Shown: positions 14,157 to 21,924 of the stretch, in pieces
Position numbering within the stretch: position 1 is the first letter of the stretch
Layout: each line of letters starts with the position of its first letter
IMG/VR virus record: IMGVR_UViG_3300032313_000380
Coordinates: 1 to 23,280 of that record
Reading direction: 5' to 3' (one strand)
DNA: 23,280 nucleotides
Origin: a virus
Notes under the pieces: model-generated
What the model saw: the letters and a program-made list of their open reading frames with translations, nothing else
Told to the model about the DNA's origin: nothing
The model's database searches: none
Made by a program: the position numbers and the translations under genes

Positions 14157-15779
14157 ATGGCATATAATATTACCTTAACTAATGGATCTGCATTAATTGC
14201 TGGCGGATTACCAGATGGTACAATTGATAGTACTAACAGCAGTTTAACCTTAGTTGGTAAAAACTACCCCGGATACGGATTATTTTTGAACCAAAATATG
14301 GTTCGATTGATGGAAAATTTTAGCAATAGTGCTGCCCCTACTGCCCCGTTACCTGGGCAACTTTGGTGGAACTCGGCTACAAAAAATTTATCAGTTAACA
14401 CTGCTGCCACTAAGGGCACAGCCAGTGCTGCATTTAAAACTATCACCACAATGACGTTTTCTTCTAGTGCGCCTAACAACCCAGTATCTGGTGAACAATG
14501 GTACGATACCATTGGCGGACAGTTGAAAGTATGGGCAGGATCGTGGATCACTATTGGACCTGCAGCAACTACCGCAACAGGTAATTCGGGTGCAATACCG
14601 GATACCATTGCAGCTACTAGTCCAAGTGCAACGTATGTTGTGTTAAAATTTTTTATTGACAATGTATTAGTTGGTATCTGGAACAAAGAAGCTTCGTTTA
14701 CAACAGCGGTAGCTGGATTTGCCACTGTTAATAGAGGACTGAATTTAAGCACTGCACTAAGTCAGGCATTTTATGGAAATGCCGACGTTGCAAATAACTT
14801 GTATGTTGGCGGGATAGCCGTTCCTGGTGCTAGCTTTTTACGAAGCGACACTTCGGGTACTGTAAATGGCTCGCTGTCATTGACCAATGACAGTGGATTG
14901 ACATTTGGTGCTGCCGGAGATTTTATAGGATCGGTCAGCAGCGGTGTTGTAACTTTAAGAAATCAAACAAATAACAAAGATTTAATTTTAAGTTTAAGAA
15001 CTGGTGGTGTACAAACTCCGTTTTTACGCGGTAACTATTTGACAGGACTGGCAGAAGCTTACAGCAATCCCACTTCCTCGTCACCTGCATTGACCTTAGC
15101 TACAAAAAATTATGTTGATACACAATTAGGCGGCGGTACTGGTACCAGTTCTTTTACTGCAAATATTACTCCCGGCGCTAATGTATTATACACATTGGGT
15201 AACACTACAAATCGTTGGAGCAATGTATTTTCTCAAAGCGCACTGGTTGGTAATGTGTTTGCAGCTAATGCCAATATCGCAACTGTTTATGTGTCTGGTT
15301 CCATATTGCCTACCTCAAATACCAGCGTAAACATAGGCAGTACTGGTATGTGGTTCAACACCTTTTATGGAGTATCAGTGCAAGCACAATATGCTGACTT
15401 GGCAGAAAGATTTGAAACTGATCAACCTTACAACCCGGGTACAGTTGTTGCGCTTGGCGGAGTTAAAGAAATTACTGCCGCTTCTGAAGAACTCAGTGAG
15501 GATGTATTTGGTGTTATAAGCACACGAGCTGCCTATTTAATGAATGGTGCAGCCGGTAGCGATGAAACACATCCGCCGGTCGCAGTTAATGGTCGTGTTC
15601 CTGTTAGAGTGATTGGTCAAATACGTAAAGGTGATAGACTAGTTAGTGCTGGAGCCGGATTGGCTAGAGCTGGAGCCAAGCACGAATTAAGTGCATTCAA
15701 CGTAATTGGAAGAAGCTTACAAGATAAAACAGACACAGGTGAAGGAACAATTGAAGCCATAGTCAAATTAAATAGTTAA
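14157..15779 (+). CDS. Tail fibre protein with 'YADLAE' C-terminal domain (540 aa)
   Basis: The N-terminus repeats the docking module of the 371-residue fibre: DGTIDSTNSSLTLVG, then NQNMVRLMENF and LPGQLWWNS. A second half-copy follows near residues 105-135 (NNPVSGEQWYDT...WAGSWITIGP). The middle is beta-rich, with a SPALTLATKNYVDTQL motif typical of fibres, followed by two LGNTTNRWSNVF / IGSTGMWFNTFYG strands. The C-terminal domain, residues about 409-540, starts QAQYADLAERFETD and includes VFGVIS, VNGRVPVRVIGQIRKGD and a final GEGTIEAIVKL. This domain closes many phage fibres and may be related to the peptidase G2 self-cleaving chaperone domains; I cannot identify a catalytic residue. The gene has its own GGAG site and a late-promoter candidate, so it may be expressed separately from the adhesin. 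Confidence 0.85.
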   Translation: MAYNITLTNGSALIAGGLPDGTIDSTNSSLTLVGKNYPGYGLFLNQNMVRLMENFSNSAAPTAPLPGQLWWNSATKNLSVNTAATKGTASAAFKTITTMTFSSSAPNNPVSGEQWYDTIGGQLKVWAGSWITIGPAATTATGNSGAIPDTIAATSPSATYVVLKFFIDNVLVGIWNKEASFTTAVAGFATVNRGLNLSTALSQAFYGNADVANNLYVGGIAVPGASFLRSDTSGTVNGSLSLTNDSGLTFGAAGDFIGSVSSGVVTLRNQTNNKDLILSLRTGGVQTPFLRGNYLTGLAEAYSNPTSSSPALTLATKNYVDTQLGGGTGTSSFTANITPGANVLYTLGNTTNRWSNVFSQSALVGNVFAANANIATVYVSGSILPTSNTSVNIGSTGMWFNTFYGVSVQAQYADLAERFETDQPYNPGTVVALGGVKEITAASEELSEDVFGVISTRAAYLMNGAAGSDETHPPVAVNGRVPVRVIGQIRKGDRLVSAGAGLARAGAKHELSAFNVIGRSLQDKTDTGEGTIEAIVKLNS

Positions 15780-15780
15780 T

Positions 15781-15784
15781 AGGA
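15781..15784 (+). promoter_or_regulatory. Ribosome binding site (AGGA) for the 320-residue structural gene
   Basis: AGGA lies 10 bases before the ATG at 15795, just after the stop of the fibre gene. Confidence 0.6.
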
Positions 15785-15794
15785 ATAAACAAAT

Positions 15795-16757
15795 ATGTCA
15801 TACGCACAGGGTAGTTTAATTGAAGCAACTGATTATAATAATATAATTGGAGCCAATACCAGTAGTAATCCAAGTACGTTTCATGCGGTATGGGCATGGG
15901 GAAACGGTAGTAGAGGCTATGGACAAACTACTATCAGTAATGTTTCTATTGCAGGAACTGTAACTGCGACTCAATGGGCCACTTTAGTTAACAATGTCAA
16001 CAGTGCAAACATACATATCCGCAATACCGGTTCGGGACTTACAGCCAACACCGCAGGTCAAACCATTGGGTTTTCAGCTGGGCTTCCTGTAACAATTACA
16101 CTATTAAATCAAGACAGATTATTGTTTGCCACCAACTCAGCGGTGGTAGTCAACCAAAACAGTTTAACAGCATACAGCGCATGGACCAGTGCCAATACAG
16201 CTAGCACATTGACTAGAAGCTTTGGTGCCAATGTGGCCTTTGAAAGTCCAGATCGAGCAAGATTTTTCTTTAATGCCGGCGGTACATTGAAGTTTAATGT
16301 CAGTTGTGTAAATGGTGGTGGAGCCGGATCTAGATCTGAGGCAGTAACCAATTTGTTTGATAATTTAGGTGGTGTAGCAACATTTGGTGCAAACATAAAT
16401 GGCGGAAGAACCGGTACTGGCGGTACACTGGGAACCAATGATATAGACAAGGGATATTATTCGGCTACAATAGCCAATATTACTATAGTTGCAGTAACCA
16501 GTACAACAACCAATTATACTACAGATACAGCAACAATCACATATAGAACAAACGGTACGCAAGGTCAACACAATGACAACGGCACTATCATAAGTTTATG
16601 GTGTAACATATCCTCAACTTCTGGTGGCAATAGCGGCGGCCAATTTGATGATTCGTTAAATGTAACACCAACTGTTACGATTGATGTTTCCTATCCAGAA
16701 ACAACCAATTTGGCAAATACCTGGGGTGCAGTAACAGTTACTCGCCAAGGTTCCTAA
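15795..16757 (+). CDS. Phage virion structural protein of the tail-fibre region (320 aa)
   Basis: Residues about 32-70 carry VWAWGNGSRGYGQTTISNV followed by GTVTATQWATLVNNVN. From memory this GYGQ...VTA-x-QWA pattern is a widespread uncharacterised structural family found near fibre genes of aquatic phages. The rest is low-charge and beta-rich, with Gly/Asn/Thr-rich stretches (GGRTGTGGTLG and STSGGNSGGQ) and ends in WGAVTVTRQGS. There are no membrane segments or catalytic motifs. It is the last gene of the structural block; the next gene is preceded by a new promoter. The assignment as a virion protein is fairly firm from family pattern and context, but whether it is a fibre, a collar or an adhesin component is unknown. 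Confidence 0.75.
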   Translation: MSYAQGSLIEATDYNNIIGANTSSNPSTFHAVWAWGNGSRGYGQTTISNVSIAGTVTATQWATLVNNVNSANIHIRNTGSGLTANTAGQTIGFSAGLPVTITLLNQDRLLFATNSAVVVNQNSLTAYSAWTSANTASTLTRSFGANVAFESPDRARFFFNAGGTLKFNVSCVNGGGAGSRSEAVTNLFDNLGGVATFGANINGGRTGTGGTLGTNDIDKGYYSATIANITIVAVTSTTTNYTTDTATITYRTNGTQGQHNDNGTIISLWCNISSTSGGNSGGQFDDSLNVTPTVTIDVSYPETTNLANTWGAVTVTRQGS

Positions 16758-16764
16758 AAAAGTC

Positions 16765-16794
16765 TTTACATTTTAATACTGATTAGTGTATAAT
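16765..16794 (+). promoter_or_regulatory. Strong sigma70-type promoter
   Basis: TTTACA at 16765-16770 (five of six matches to TTGACA) and a perfect TATAAT at 16789-16794 are separated by 18 bases. It sits in the 68-base gap between the last structural gene and the 104-residue gene, 31 bases upstream of the ATG at 16826. This is the only near-consensus sigma70 promoter I noticed in an intergenic position. It should drive the overlapping genes from 16826 to beyond the window. Confidence 0.75.
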
Positions 16795-16802
16795 AGCACT
16801 AA
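16783..16802 (+). promoter_or_regulatory. Inverted repeat enclosing the -10 box (possible operator)
   Basis: Arms TTAGTG (16783-16788) and CACTAA (16797-16802) are exact reverse complements with an 8-base spacer that contains the TATAAT box. A repressor binding here would block the promoter. There is no T-tract, so it does not read as a terminator. Six-base arms can arise by chance. Confidence 0.4.
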
Positions 16803-16825
16803 CCAGTACCTACATTTAAATTATT

Positions 16826-17140
16826 ATGAATAGCATTGATGATATTGTAACCGAAGTGCGGCGAGCCACGGATTTTCAAATTAACAAGCAGATTTTGCGA
16901 GAAAAAATTCAAACAGATCTGCATATGACACATAACGGGGGGATGTTCAAGATCACTCCGGAACTGTTGGCATTTGTAAAAACATGGCCCGTAGATGAAC
17001 TTTATTTAGAGGATGTGTACGAAAATCCCATTCAAATTGATCAACAGGTGTTTCTAGTAACTGCACAACAACATTATCAAATTGTAATGAACACATGGCA
17101 CAATGAGTATGAAGAACTCAAAAAAATTAGAAAAATCTAG
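16826..17140 (+). CDS. Conserved phage hypothetical protein (104 aa)
   Basis: A small acidic protein with the pattern LREKIQTDLHMTHNGGMFKI, then TPELLAFVKTW and LYLEDVYENPIQI, ending in QQVFLVTAQQHYQIVMNTWHNEY. From memory, similar short proteins without assigned function occur next to structural genes in T4-like aquatic phages. It is predicted mostly helical, with no signal peptide, membrane segment or metal-binding motif. It is the first gene after the sigma70-type promoter. No good ribosome site precedes its ATG. Its last 38 bases overlap the next gene in another frame. Function unknown. Confidence 0.7.
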   Translation: MNSIDDIVTEVRRATDFQINKQILREKIQTDLHMTHNGGMFKITPELLAFVKTWPVDELYLEDVYENPIQIDQQVFLVTAQQHYQIVMNTWHNEYEELKKIRKI

Positions 17141-17897
17141 AGGAATTGTAGCGTTTGCTTACAATGTTGACACTATTGATTATGTTTCAATAGCTCACAA
17201 TTCTTTACAATTGGCTAGCAAAAAACTTGGATTGCCGTACACTCTAATTACGGACAGTGAATTACAAAATGATCTTTTTACGATGCGACATGATATTGAT
17301 TCAGGCGAATTTATTAAATGGCGTAATGTAGGCAGGCATCATGCATACGAGTTGAGTCCATACAACGAAACTTTGGTAATTGACGTGGATTATTTGATAT
17401 TAGACAATAATCTAAACAAAATTTTTAACATTGAATGGGATTACTTGTTGGCACGTGATAGCCGAGCATTGACTATTACATGGCCTGACCAGATGGGCAA
17501 TACCAGTTTACCTTATGTATGGGCCACAGTATTTGCTTTTAGAAAAACAGACAGAGCTAAAATGTTTTTTGATCTAGTGGGCAGAATTCAAAGAAATTAT
17601 TCTTATTACCGAGCATTGTTTAATATTGACAATCGCAATTTTAGAAATGACTTTGCATTTGCAATAGCTGATGTGATTCTAAACGGGTACACACTAGATA
17701 AAAAATCTATTCCAGGAAGTGTAATAGCTGTAGATCAGTCAATTGATACCATAAACATAATTGAAGGAAAGATTGTTATCAAAGATAAAAACAAATCTTA
17801 CGTATTACCGCACACAAATTTACATGTAATGAGCAAAGCTTATTTACAAAGCAATAACTTTAAAAATTTTGTCAGTCAAATAATCAATGAACCATAA
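17103..17897 (+). CDS. Glycosyltransferase-like protein with DVD motif (264 aa)
   Basis: Resembles GT-A-fold nucleotide-sugar transferases. The N-terminus has RGIVAFAYN followed by a segment reading LQLASKKLGLPYTLIT, as expected for a Rossmann-like first half. LSPYNETLVIDVDYLIL places a DxD-type metal and nucleotide-sugar motif at residues 94-96. A later ATVFAFRKTDRAKMFFDLV and a DFAFAIADVIL segment match equivalent parts of the next protein, so the two are paralogs. Two in-frame starts, 17103 and 17109, both overlap the 104-residue gene; conservation begins only at residue 14, so the choice is open. Its 3' end overlaps the next gene by 11 bases. The glycosyltransferase reading rests on motif and pattern only; donor and acceptor are unknown. 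Confidence 0.6.
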   Translation: MSMKNSKKLEKSRGIVAFAYNVDTIDYVSIAHNSLQLASKKLGLPYTLITDSELQNDLFTMRHDIDSGEFIKWRNVGRHHAYELSPYNETLVIDVDYLILDNNLNKIFNIEWDYLLARDSRALTITWPDQMGNTSLPYVWATVFAFRKTDRAKMFFDLVGRIQRNYSYYRALFNIDNRNFRNDFAFAIADVILNGYTLDKKSIPGSVIAVDQSIDTINIIEGKIVIKDKNKSYVLPHTNLHVMSKAYLQSNNFKNFVSQIINEP

Positions 17898-18708
17898 AGC
17901 ACAATTGGGATTTTTAACTGTGGCCTGTAATACAGAGCAGACTGATTATTTACATTTGGCTTATGTACAGGCTTTAAATGTCAAACGAACACAAAAGAAC
18001 AATCAATTTGCAGTTGTGGTTGACAAAAATACATTGGAAAAAATAACAGATCAACATAAAAAAACATTTGACTATATCATTGAGGCACCCGAACACACAT
18101 TTGGACCATACGGTACAGAAGCATTCGTATTTGATTTAACTCCATTCAAGGAAACAATTAAATTAGAAAGCGATTTAGTATTCACAAGGAGCATTGACCA
18201 TTGGATACATGTATTTAGATTGAGAGACATGGTACTAAGTACCGGCTGCAGAAATTACAAACAACAAATTGCTACCAGTAGAAAATATAGAAAAACATTT
18301 GATGATAACAGTTTGCCTGATGTTTATAACGGGCTCATGTATTTTAGATTCACCAAAACAGCGCGAGATTTTTTTGACACAGCAAAAAAAATATACAGCA
18401 GTTGGAACAGTATTATTGATGTTTTAAAAAATTGTAGAGAGACTGTACCCAGCACTGATATAGTTTTTGCATTAGCAGCTAGAATAGTAGGCGAAGAACT
18501 TTGTACGTTACCCAGTGCAGACTTTGTAAATTTTGTACATATGAAATCTGCTATCAATAGATTTGACGAAGGCCTGTCATTTGATGAAGTGTTTGTTACT
18601 GAAATTGATCAAGGTATGATACGTATCAACAACATAAATCAATTGCATCCGTTACACTATTACAATAAAAATTTTGTCAAACAGCTAGCAGAGTATTATG
18701 AACAATGA
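17887..18708 (+). CDS. Glycosyltransferase-like paralog with ESD in place of DxD (273 aa)
   Basis: Paralog of the preceding protein. LTPFKETIKLESDLVFT aligns with LSPYNETLVIDVDYLIL at the same residue number, so E94-S-D96 replaces D94-V-D96. NGLMYFRFTKTARDFFDTA and DIVFALAARIV match the later paralogous segments. The N-terminus, GFLTVACNTEQTDYLHLAYVQAL, resembles the opening of the neighbour. The first acidic residue of DxD is Glu, which could still bind a metal or could mark altered activity. The start ATG overlaps the previous gene by 11 bases and has no clear ribosome site, so it probably depends on coupling. The next gene overlaps its end by 11 bases. Enzymatic activity is an inference. 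Confidence 0.55.
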   Translation: MNHKAQLGFLTVACNTEQTDYLHLAYVQALNVKRTQKNNQFAVVVDKNTLEKITDQHKKTFDYIIEAPEHTFGPYGTEAFVFDLTPFKETIKLESDLVFTRSIDHWIHVFRLRDMVLSTGCRNYKQQIATSRKYRKTFDDNSLPDVYNGLMYFRFTKTARDFFDTAKKIYSSWNSIIDVLKNCRETVPSTDIVFALAARIVGEELCTLPSADFVNFVHMKSAINRFDEGLSFDEVFVTEIDQGMIRINNINQLHPLHYYNKNFVKQLAEYYEQ

Positions 18709-19069
18709 CCTATGGGACGAAGTTGTTAAGTTAGTAGCAGATTATGATGCTGCCAGGACTGCAATTACAAAAGAATACAGATTGTATTACAACACAGATG
18801 GTACCATTGTTAGTCTATGGGAAAGTGATCATCCCGAAGGTAACAATTATATTGTATTAGACAATCCAGGTGTATTTTATCATACAAATACCATGTTGTT
18901 ACGAGTTCGTGATAAAAAGTTAATAGTGCTTGATCCTCGCGCACCAACACGAACAAGATTAAAAAAATCAATAGTGGGATTTCCAGTTGTGAAAAATAAC
19001 TCGGCATTAATTTTAGAAGCCAATGAAACATATACTGAAGTTGAATATTATGACCGAACAAATAATTGA
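18698..19069 (+). CDS. Conserved phage hypothetical protein (123 aa)
   Basis: The recognisable core is ITKEYRLYYNTDGTIVSLWE, then GNNYIVLDNPGVFYHTN and LLRVRDKKLIVLD. From memory, short proteins with an EYRLYY-D-x-x-G pattern and a G-N-Y-I-x-I-D segment are common hypotheticals in aquatic T4-like phages. A beta-rich fold is likely. There is no leader-type or cysteine-rich segment that would suggest a peptide substrate for the radical SAM enzymes downstream. It sits between two glycosyltransferase-like genes and overlaps both neighbours. Function unknown. Confidence 0.65.
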   Translation: MNNDLWDEVVKLVADYDAARTAITKEYRLYYNTDGTIVSLWESDHPEGNNYIVLDNPGVFYHTNTMLLRVRDKKLIVLDPRAPTRTRLKKSIVGFPVVKNNSALILEANETYTEVEYYDRTNN

Positions 19070-19979
19070 TATTGCAGATTTAGATTGCGTTTTCTTAACT
19101 TATGATGAACCTAAAAAAGAAGAGTTTTGGATCCGGATTCAAAACATGGTGCCGTGGGCAAAGAGAGTTGATGGAGTTAAAGGATCGGATTCGGCGCATA
19201 AGGCAGCAGCGGCAGCGTCGTCCACAGAACGATTTGTTCTTATTGATGGTGATAATATACCCGACCCTGAGTTTTTTAATTTACAATTATCACTTGACGA
19301 AACGAATCATGACCACGTTTTTAGATGGAAGGCACGTAACGTTATTAATGGACTAATGTATGGCAACGGTGGTATGAGTTGCTGGACTCAAGACTTTGTC
19401 AATAACATGCGTACACATGAAGCCAGTCGAGGTGATGAAGAAACTGCTGTGGAGTTTTGTTTTGATCCAAAATACACAGCCATGCACAACTGCTACAGCA
19501 CTACATACCCAAATGGTAGTGCTAAACAAGCATGGAGAGCAGGATTTAGAGAAGGTGTCAAGATGTGCCTTAATAGAGGGCACAAACCCTCACTAGCAGA
19601 GTTTGAGCAAGGTGTGTATAAAAGAAACTATGATCACTTGTGTATCTGGCACAGTGTAGGTGCAGATGTAGAGAATGGTTATTGGGCCATGTATGGTGCA
19701 CGATTGGGTACATTTATGATTATGTTAGAAGGATGGGATCACCACCAAGTACAAGACTTTGACATGCTTGAAAACTTATGGTCTATGTTTAATAAAGAAG
19801 ATCCCCAAGAAGGCTGCGAAAGAATAGAGAACGCTTTAAAGAACAGACTAGGACTACCTATTGTCACATATACACCTGAACAAAGTCAATTCTTCAAACA
19901 TCACTACACTACAGGACAACGCAACAGTGAAATCATGATGACAGAGTTATCTGTTATTAGGAGACAAGAAGGATGGTAA
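19050..19979 (+). CDS. Glycosyltransferase-like phage protein with DGD motif (309 aa)
   Basis: The N-terminal half reads DLDCVFLTYDEPKKEEF, then WAKRVDGVKG and AHKAAA, and then RFVLIDGDNIPDPEF. The DGD at residues 66-68 is where a GT-A DxD motif would be expected. I recall this 'LTYDEP...VKG...AHKAAA...DGDN' pattern from many large aquatic phages, where it is annotated as glycosyltransferase-like or hypothetical. The C-terminal half is unusual, with many His, Cys, Trp and Tyr residues (LCIWHSVGADVENGYWAMYG). It shows no close resemblance to the two paralogs upstream beyond the DxD region. I chose the ATG at 19050, which overlaps the previous gene by 20 bases; an upstream ATG at 19023 would add nine residues and a 47-base overlap. 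Activity and substrate are unproven. Confidence 0.65.
   Translation: MTEQIIDIADLDCVFLTYDEPKKEEFWIRIQNMVPWAKRVDGVKGSDSAHKAAAAASSTERFVLIDGDNIPDPEFFNLQLSLDETNHDHVFRWKARNVINGLMYGNGGMSCWTQDFVNNMRTHEASRGDEETAVEFCFDPKYTAMHNCYSTTYPNGSAKQAWRAGFREGVKMCLNRGHKPSLAEFEQGVYKRNYDHLCIWHSVGADVENGYWAMYGARLGTFMIMLEGWDHHQVQDFDMLENLWSMFNKEDPQEGCERIENALKNRLGLPIVTYTPEQSQFFKHHYTTGQRNSEIMMTELSVIRRQEGW
19959..19963 (+). promoter_or_regulatory. Ribosome binding site (AGGAG) for the SGNH-like gene
   Basis: AGGAG lies 9 bases before the ATG at 19973, inside the end of the preceding gene. It is among the best ribosome sites in the second region. Confidence 0.65.
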
Positions 19980-20545
19980 ATTTATATCTGGATGGCTGTA
20001 GTTTTACCCACGGCGTGGGAATTGACATAACAGATAGATTAGCACACTTGTTCGAGCAGGCTGGATACAATGTTTTAAACTTTTCACGACCCGGAAAAAG
20101 TAACATAGCAATAGCTCAAGATACATATAATAATTCTAATAATGCAGATGTTTTTGTTTTAGGTTTTACTTTTTCACAACGATTTCATTGTAAATTTGGC
20201 GAATATGACATTGATTTATTACCGTCAAATGTTGCTTGGCCAATAGAGACAGAAAAAATGCAAGGTACTGAAATAGAAAATATTTTAAATTCTTTGCATA
20301 AAAACTTTTATCTACTGTTTGACATAAACCATTGGAATAGCACGTCAGACATGTTGATTGATAACACATTAGATTCTTTAAAATTTAAAAATAAAAAAGT
20401 TTTTGCTTTTTCTTGGCAGCAGAGAAGTACTCAAAATAAACTAGTATATCCACTGATAACCGACAGATTAAAAGATGGTCACTTGAATAATAAAGGAACA
20501 AAAAAATTATTTGATTTAATACAAAACAATCTAGGTAATCCATGA
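19973..20545 (+). CDS. SGNH/GDSL hydrolase-like phage protein (190 aa)
   Basis: The N-terminal LYLDGCSFTHGVG has the position and shape of SGNH block I, with Ser10 as the likely nucleophile. RPGKSN at residues 40-45 provides the Gly and Asn of later blocks, and DGHLNNKGT at 168-176 gives the Asp168 and His170 expected for the catalytic pair. All four hallmark elements can therefore be seen. Families of this kind hydrolyse esters, often acetyl groups on sugars. It overlaps the preceding glycosyltransferase-like gene by 7 bases and the next radical SAM gene by 4 bases (ATGA), so it is probably cotranslated with both. The activity fits a glycan-modification role, but the substrate is not known. 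Confidence 0.7.
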   Translation: MVNLYLDGCSFTHGVGIDITDRLAHLFEQAGYNVLNFSRPGKSNIAIAQDTYNNSNNADVFVLGFTFSQRFHCKFGEYDIDLLPSNVAWPIETEKMQGTEIENILNSLHKNFYLLFDINHWNSTSDMLIDNTLDSLKFKNKKVFAFSWQQRSTQNKLVYPLITDRLKDGHLNNKGTKKLFDLIQNNLGNP

Positions 20546-21924
20546 CTAAGAGTAATTTCATGTCAGCAGCAGAAGAAATGAAGGACAAACTAGGTCCCAG
20601 TCTCTGCTTGGCCAAGTGGCAACAGGTAAGTTTACATTTACCTACCGGATTAACAAACAGTTGCTATCATCCGCCCTTGCACGAAATAGATGCCACACTA
20701 TTAAAAGACAATCCAGGTGCATTACATAACACACCTTATAAAAAAGCGCAACGTGTAATTATGTTAAAGCAAGAACGCCCGTCAGAATGTAGTTACTGTT
20801 GGACACAAGAAGATTTGGGCAATTTAAGTGATAGGCATTATCGTTCAGGTGAGCCGTGGGCCGCCGAACACTTTGAGGAGATTGCGAATGCAACAGGCGA
20901 CGAGGACCCTGTTCCTTCCTATGTGGAAGTCAATTTTAATCATGCTTGCAATCTTAAGTGCTCCTATTGTAGTCCTCAGTTTAGTAGTAGCTGGGATGAT
21001 GAAGTGGGACGTTTTGGAGGATATCCCACTAGCACTGTTCATAACGATCCTTCCCATTTTAGCGGTCGCAGACGACCTATCCCTGTTCGAGAGGATAACC
21101 CTTATGTTGATGCATTCTGGGAATGGTGGCCTAGCCTATATCCCAAACTAAAACATTTTCGTATGACTGGCGGCGAACCCTTGATGGACCGGAACACGTA
21201 CCGAGTATTTGATTATGTGCTGGCCTTGCCCAATCCAGAGTTACATATTGATGTTACCAGTAACTTTAGCGTAGAAGAAGCACTGTGGGAAAAGTATCTT
21301 GGATACACACAACGCCTGTGTACAACCAACATAGAACACTTTATGCAATATGTCAGTTTGGATTCCGGTGATCCGGCTCATGCACGATATATTAGACACG
21401 GATTAGACTTCTGGCGAGTTATTAGACGCACAGAAGAATTCTTATCCAAAGTACCTGAACGTAATAGTTTAACATTCATTATCACAATGAGTAATTTAAA
21501 CATTTTGGGATTACGGAAACTATTGGAACATGTATTAGACTTGCGAGACATGCACAGCCATACCTATCAACGTGTTTGGTTTGATACTCCACTACTACGT
21601 CAACCCACATGGCAAAGTTTACAAATACTACCTGCAGTATATGCAAATAGACTACAGGATGTTGTGGATTGGATGAATGCCAATCTAGAAACTGCAGAAC
21701 GTCCATTTCACGGATTCAAAGATTACGAAGTACAAAGATTGCAACGTGTAGTGGATTGGATGCAAGAAGGTCGTAAATTACAACCAGAGTATGTTAAACT
21801 ACAACGTGCTGATTTTTATAGATTCTTTAATGAGCACGACAAACGTAGGAAAACAGATTTTATAAACACATTTCCGGAGATGCGAGAGTTCTGGGAGGAA
21901 TGTAGATATCATGCCCAACAGTAA
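20542..21924 (+). CDS. Radical SAM protein with N-terminal cysteine-rich (twitch-like) domain (460 aa)
   Basis: CNLKCSYC at residues 136-143 is the CxxxCxxC motif that binds the 4Fe-4S cluster and S-adenosylmethionine; MTGGEPL at about 207-213 is the usual GGE motif. Before the core domain are Cys22, TNSC41YHPP and EC83SYC86W, with a characteristic NPGALHNTP segment between them. These could ligate an auxiliary cluster. This arrangement, extra cluster first and radical SAM second, matches what I recall as the 'N-terminal twitch domain radical SAM' family, frequent in aquatic phages and without known substrate. The start overlaps the SGNH gene as ATGA, and the end overlaps the next radical SAM gene by 14 bases. 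The N-terminus is strikingly similar to the truncated gene at the end of the window. Radical SAM identity is firm; reaction unknown. Confidence 0.85.
   Translation: MTKSNFMSAAEEMKDKLGPSLCLAKWQQVSLHLPTGLTNSCYHPPLHEIDATLLKDNPGALHNTPYKKAQRVIMLKQERPSECSYCWTQEDLGNLSDRHYRSGEPWAAEHFEEIANATGDEDPVPSYVEVNFNHACNLKCSYCSPQFSSSWDDEVGRFGGYPTSTVHNDPSHFSGRRRPIPVREDNPYVDAFWEWWPSLYPKLKHFRMTGGEPLMDRNTYRVFDYVLALPNPELHIDVTSNFSVEEALWEKYLGYTQRLCTTNIEHFMQYVSLDSGDPAHARYIRHGLDFWRVIRRTEEFLSKVPERNSLTFIITMSNLNILGLRKLLEHVLDLRDMHSHTYQRVWFDTPLLRQPTWQSLQILPAVYANRLQDVVDWMNANLETAERPFHGFKDYEVQRLQRVVDWMQEGRKLQPEYVKLQRADFYRFFNEHDKRRKTDFINTFPEMREFWEECRYHAQQ
21893..21899 (+). promoter_or_regulatory. Ribosome binding site (GGGAGGA) for the second radical SAM gene
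   Basis: GGGAGGA lies 11 bases before the ATG at 21911, within the 3' end of the first radical SAM gene. It is the longest Shine-Dalgarno match noticed in the window and favours that start. Confidence 0.65.

Noticed and set aside
14264-14752. Minus-strand frame of 162 codons opposite the 540-residue fibre
   Set aside because: Antisense to a recognised fibre N-terminus, with low-complexity Val/Ala composition typical of shadow frames.
16826-19069. The 104- and 123-residue proteins as peptide substrates (RiPP-type precursors) of the radical SAM enzymes
   Set aside because: Neither has a leader-plus-core layout, a cysteine-rich or repetitive tail, or a double-Gly site; both resemble ordinary phage hypotheticals.
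20828-21151. Plus-strand frame of 107 codons within the first radical SAM gene
   Set aside because: It overlaps the CxxxCxxC region in another frame; the radical SAM reading is far better supported.
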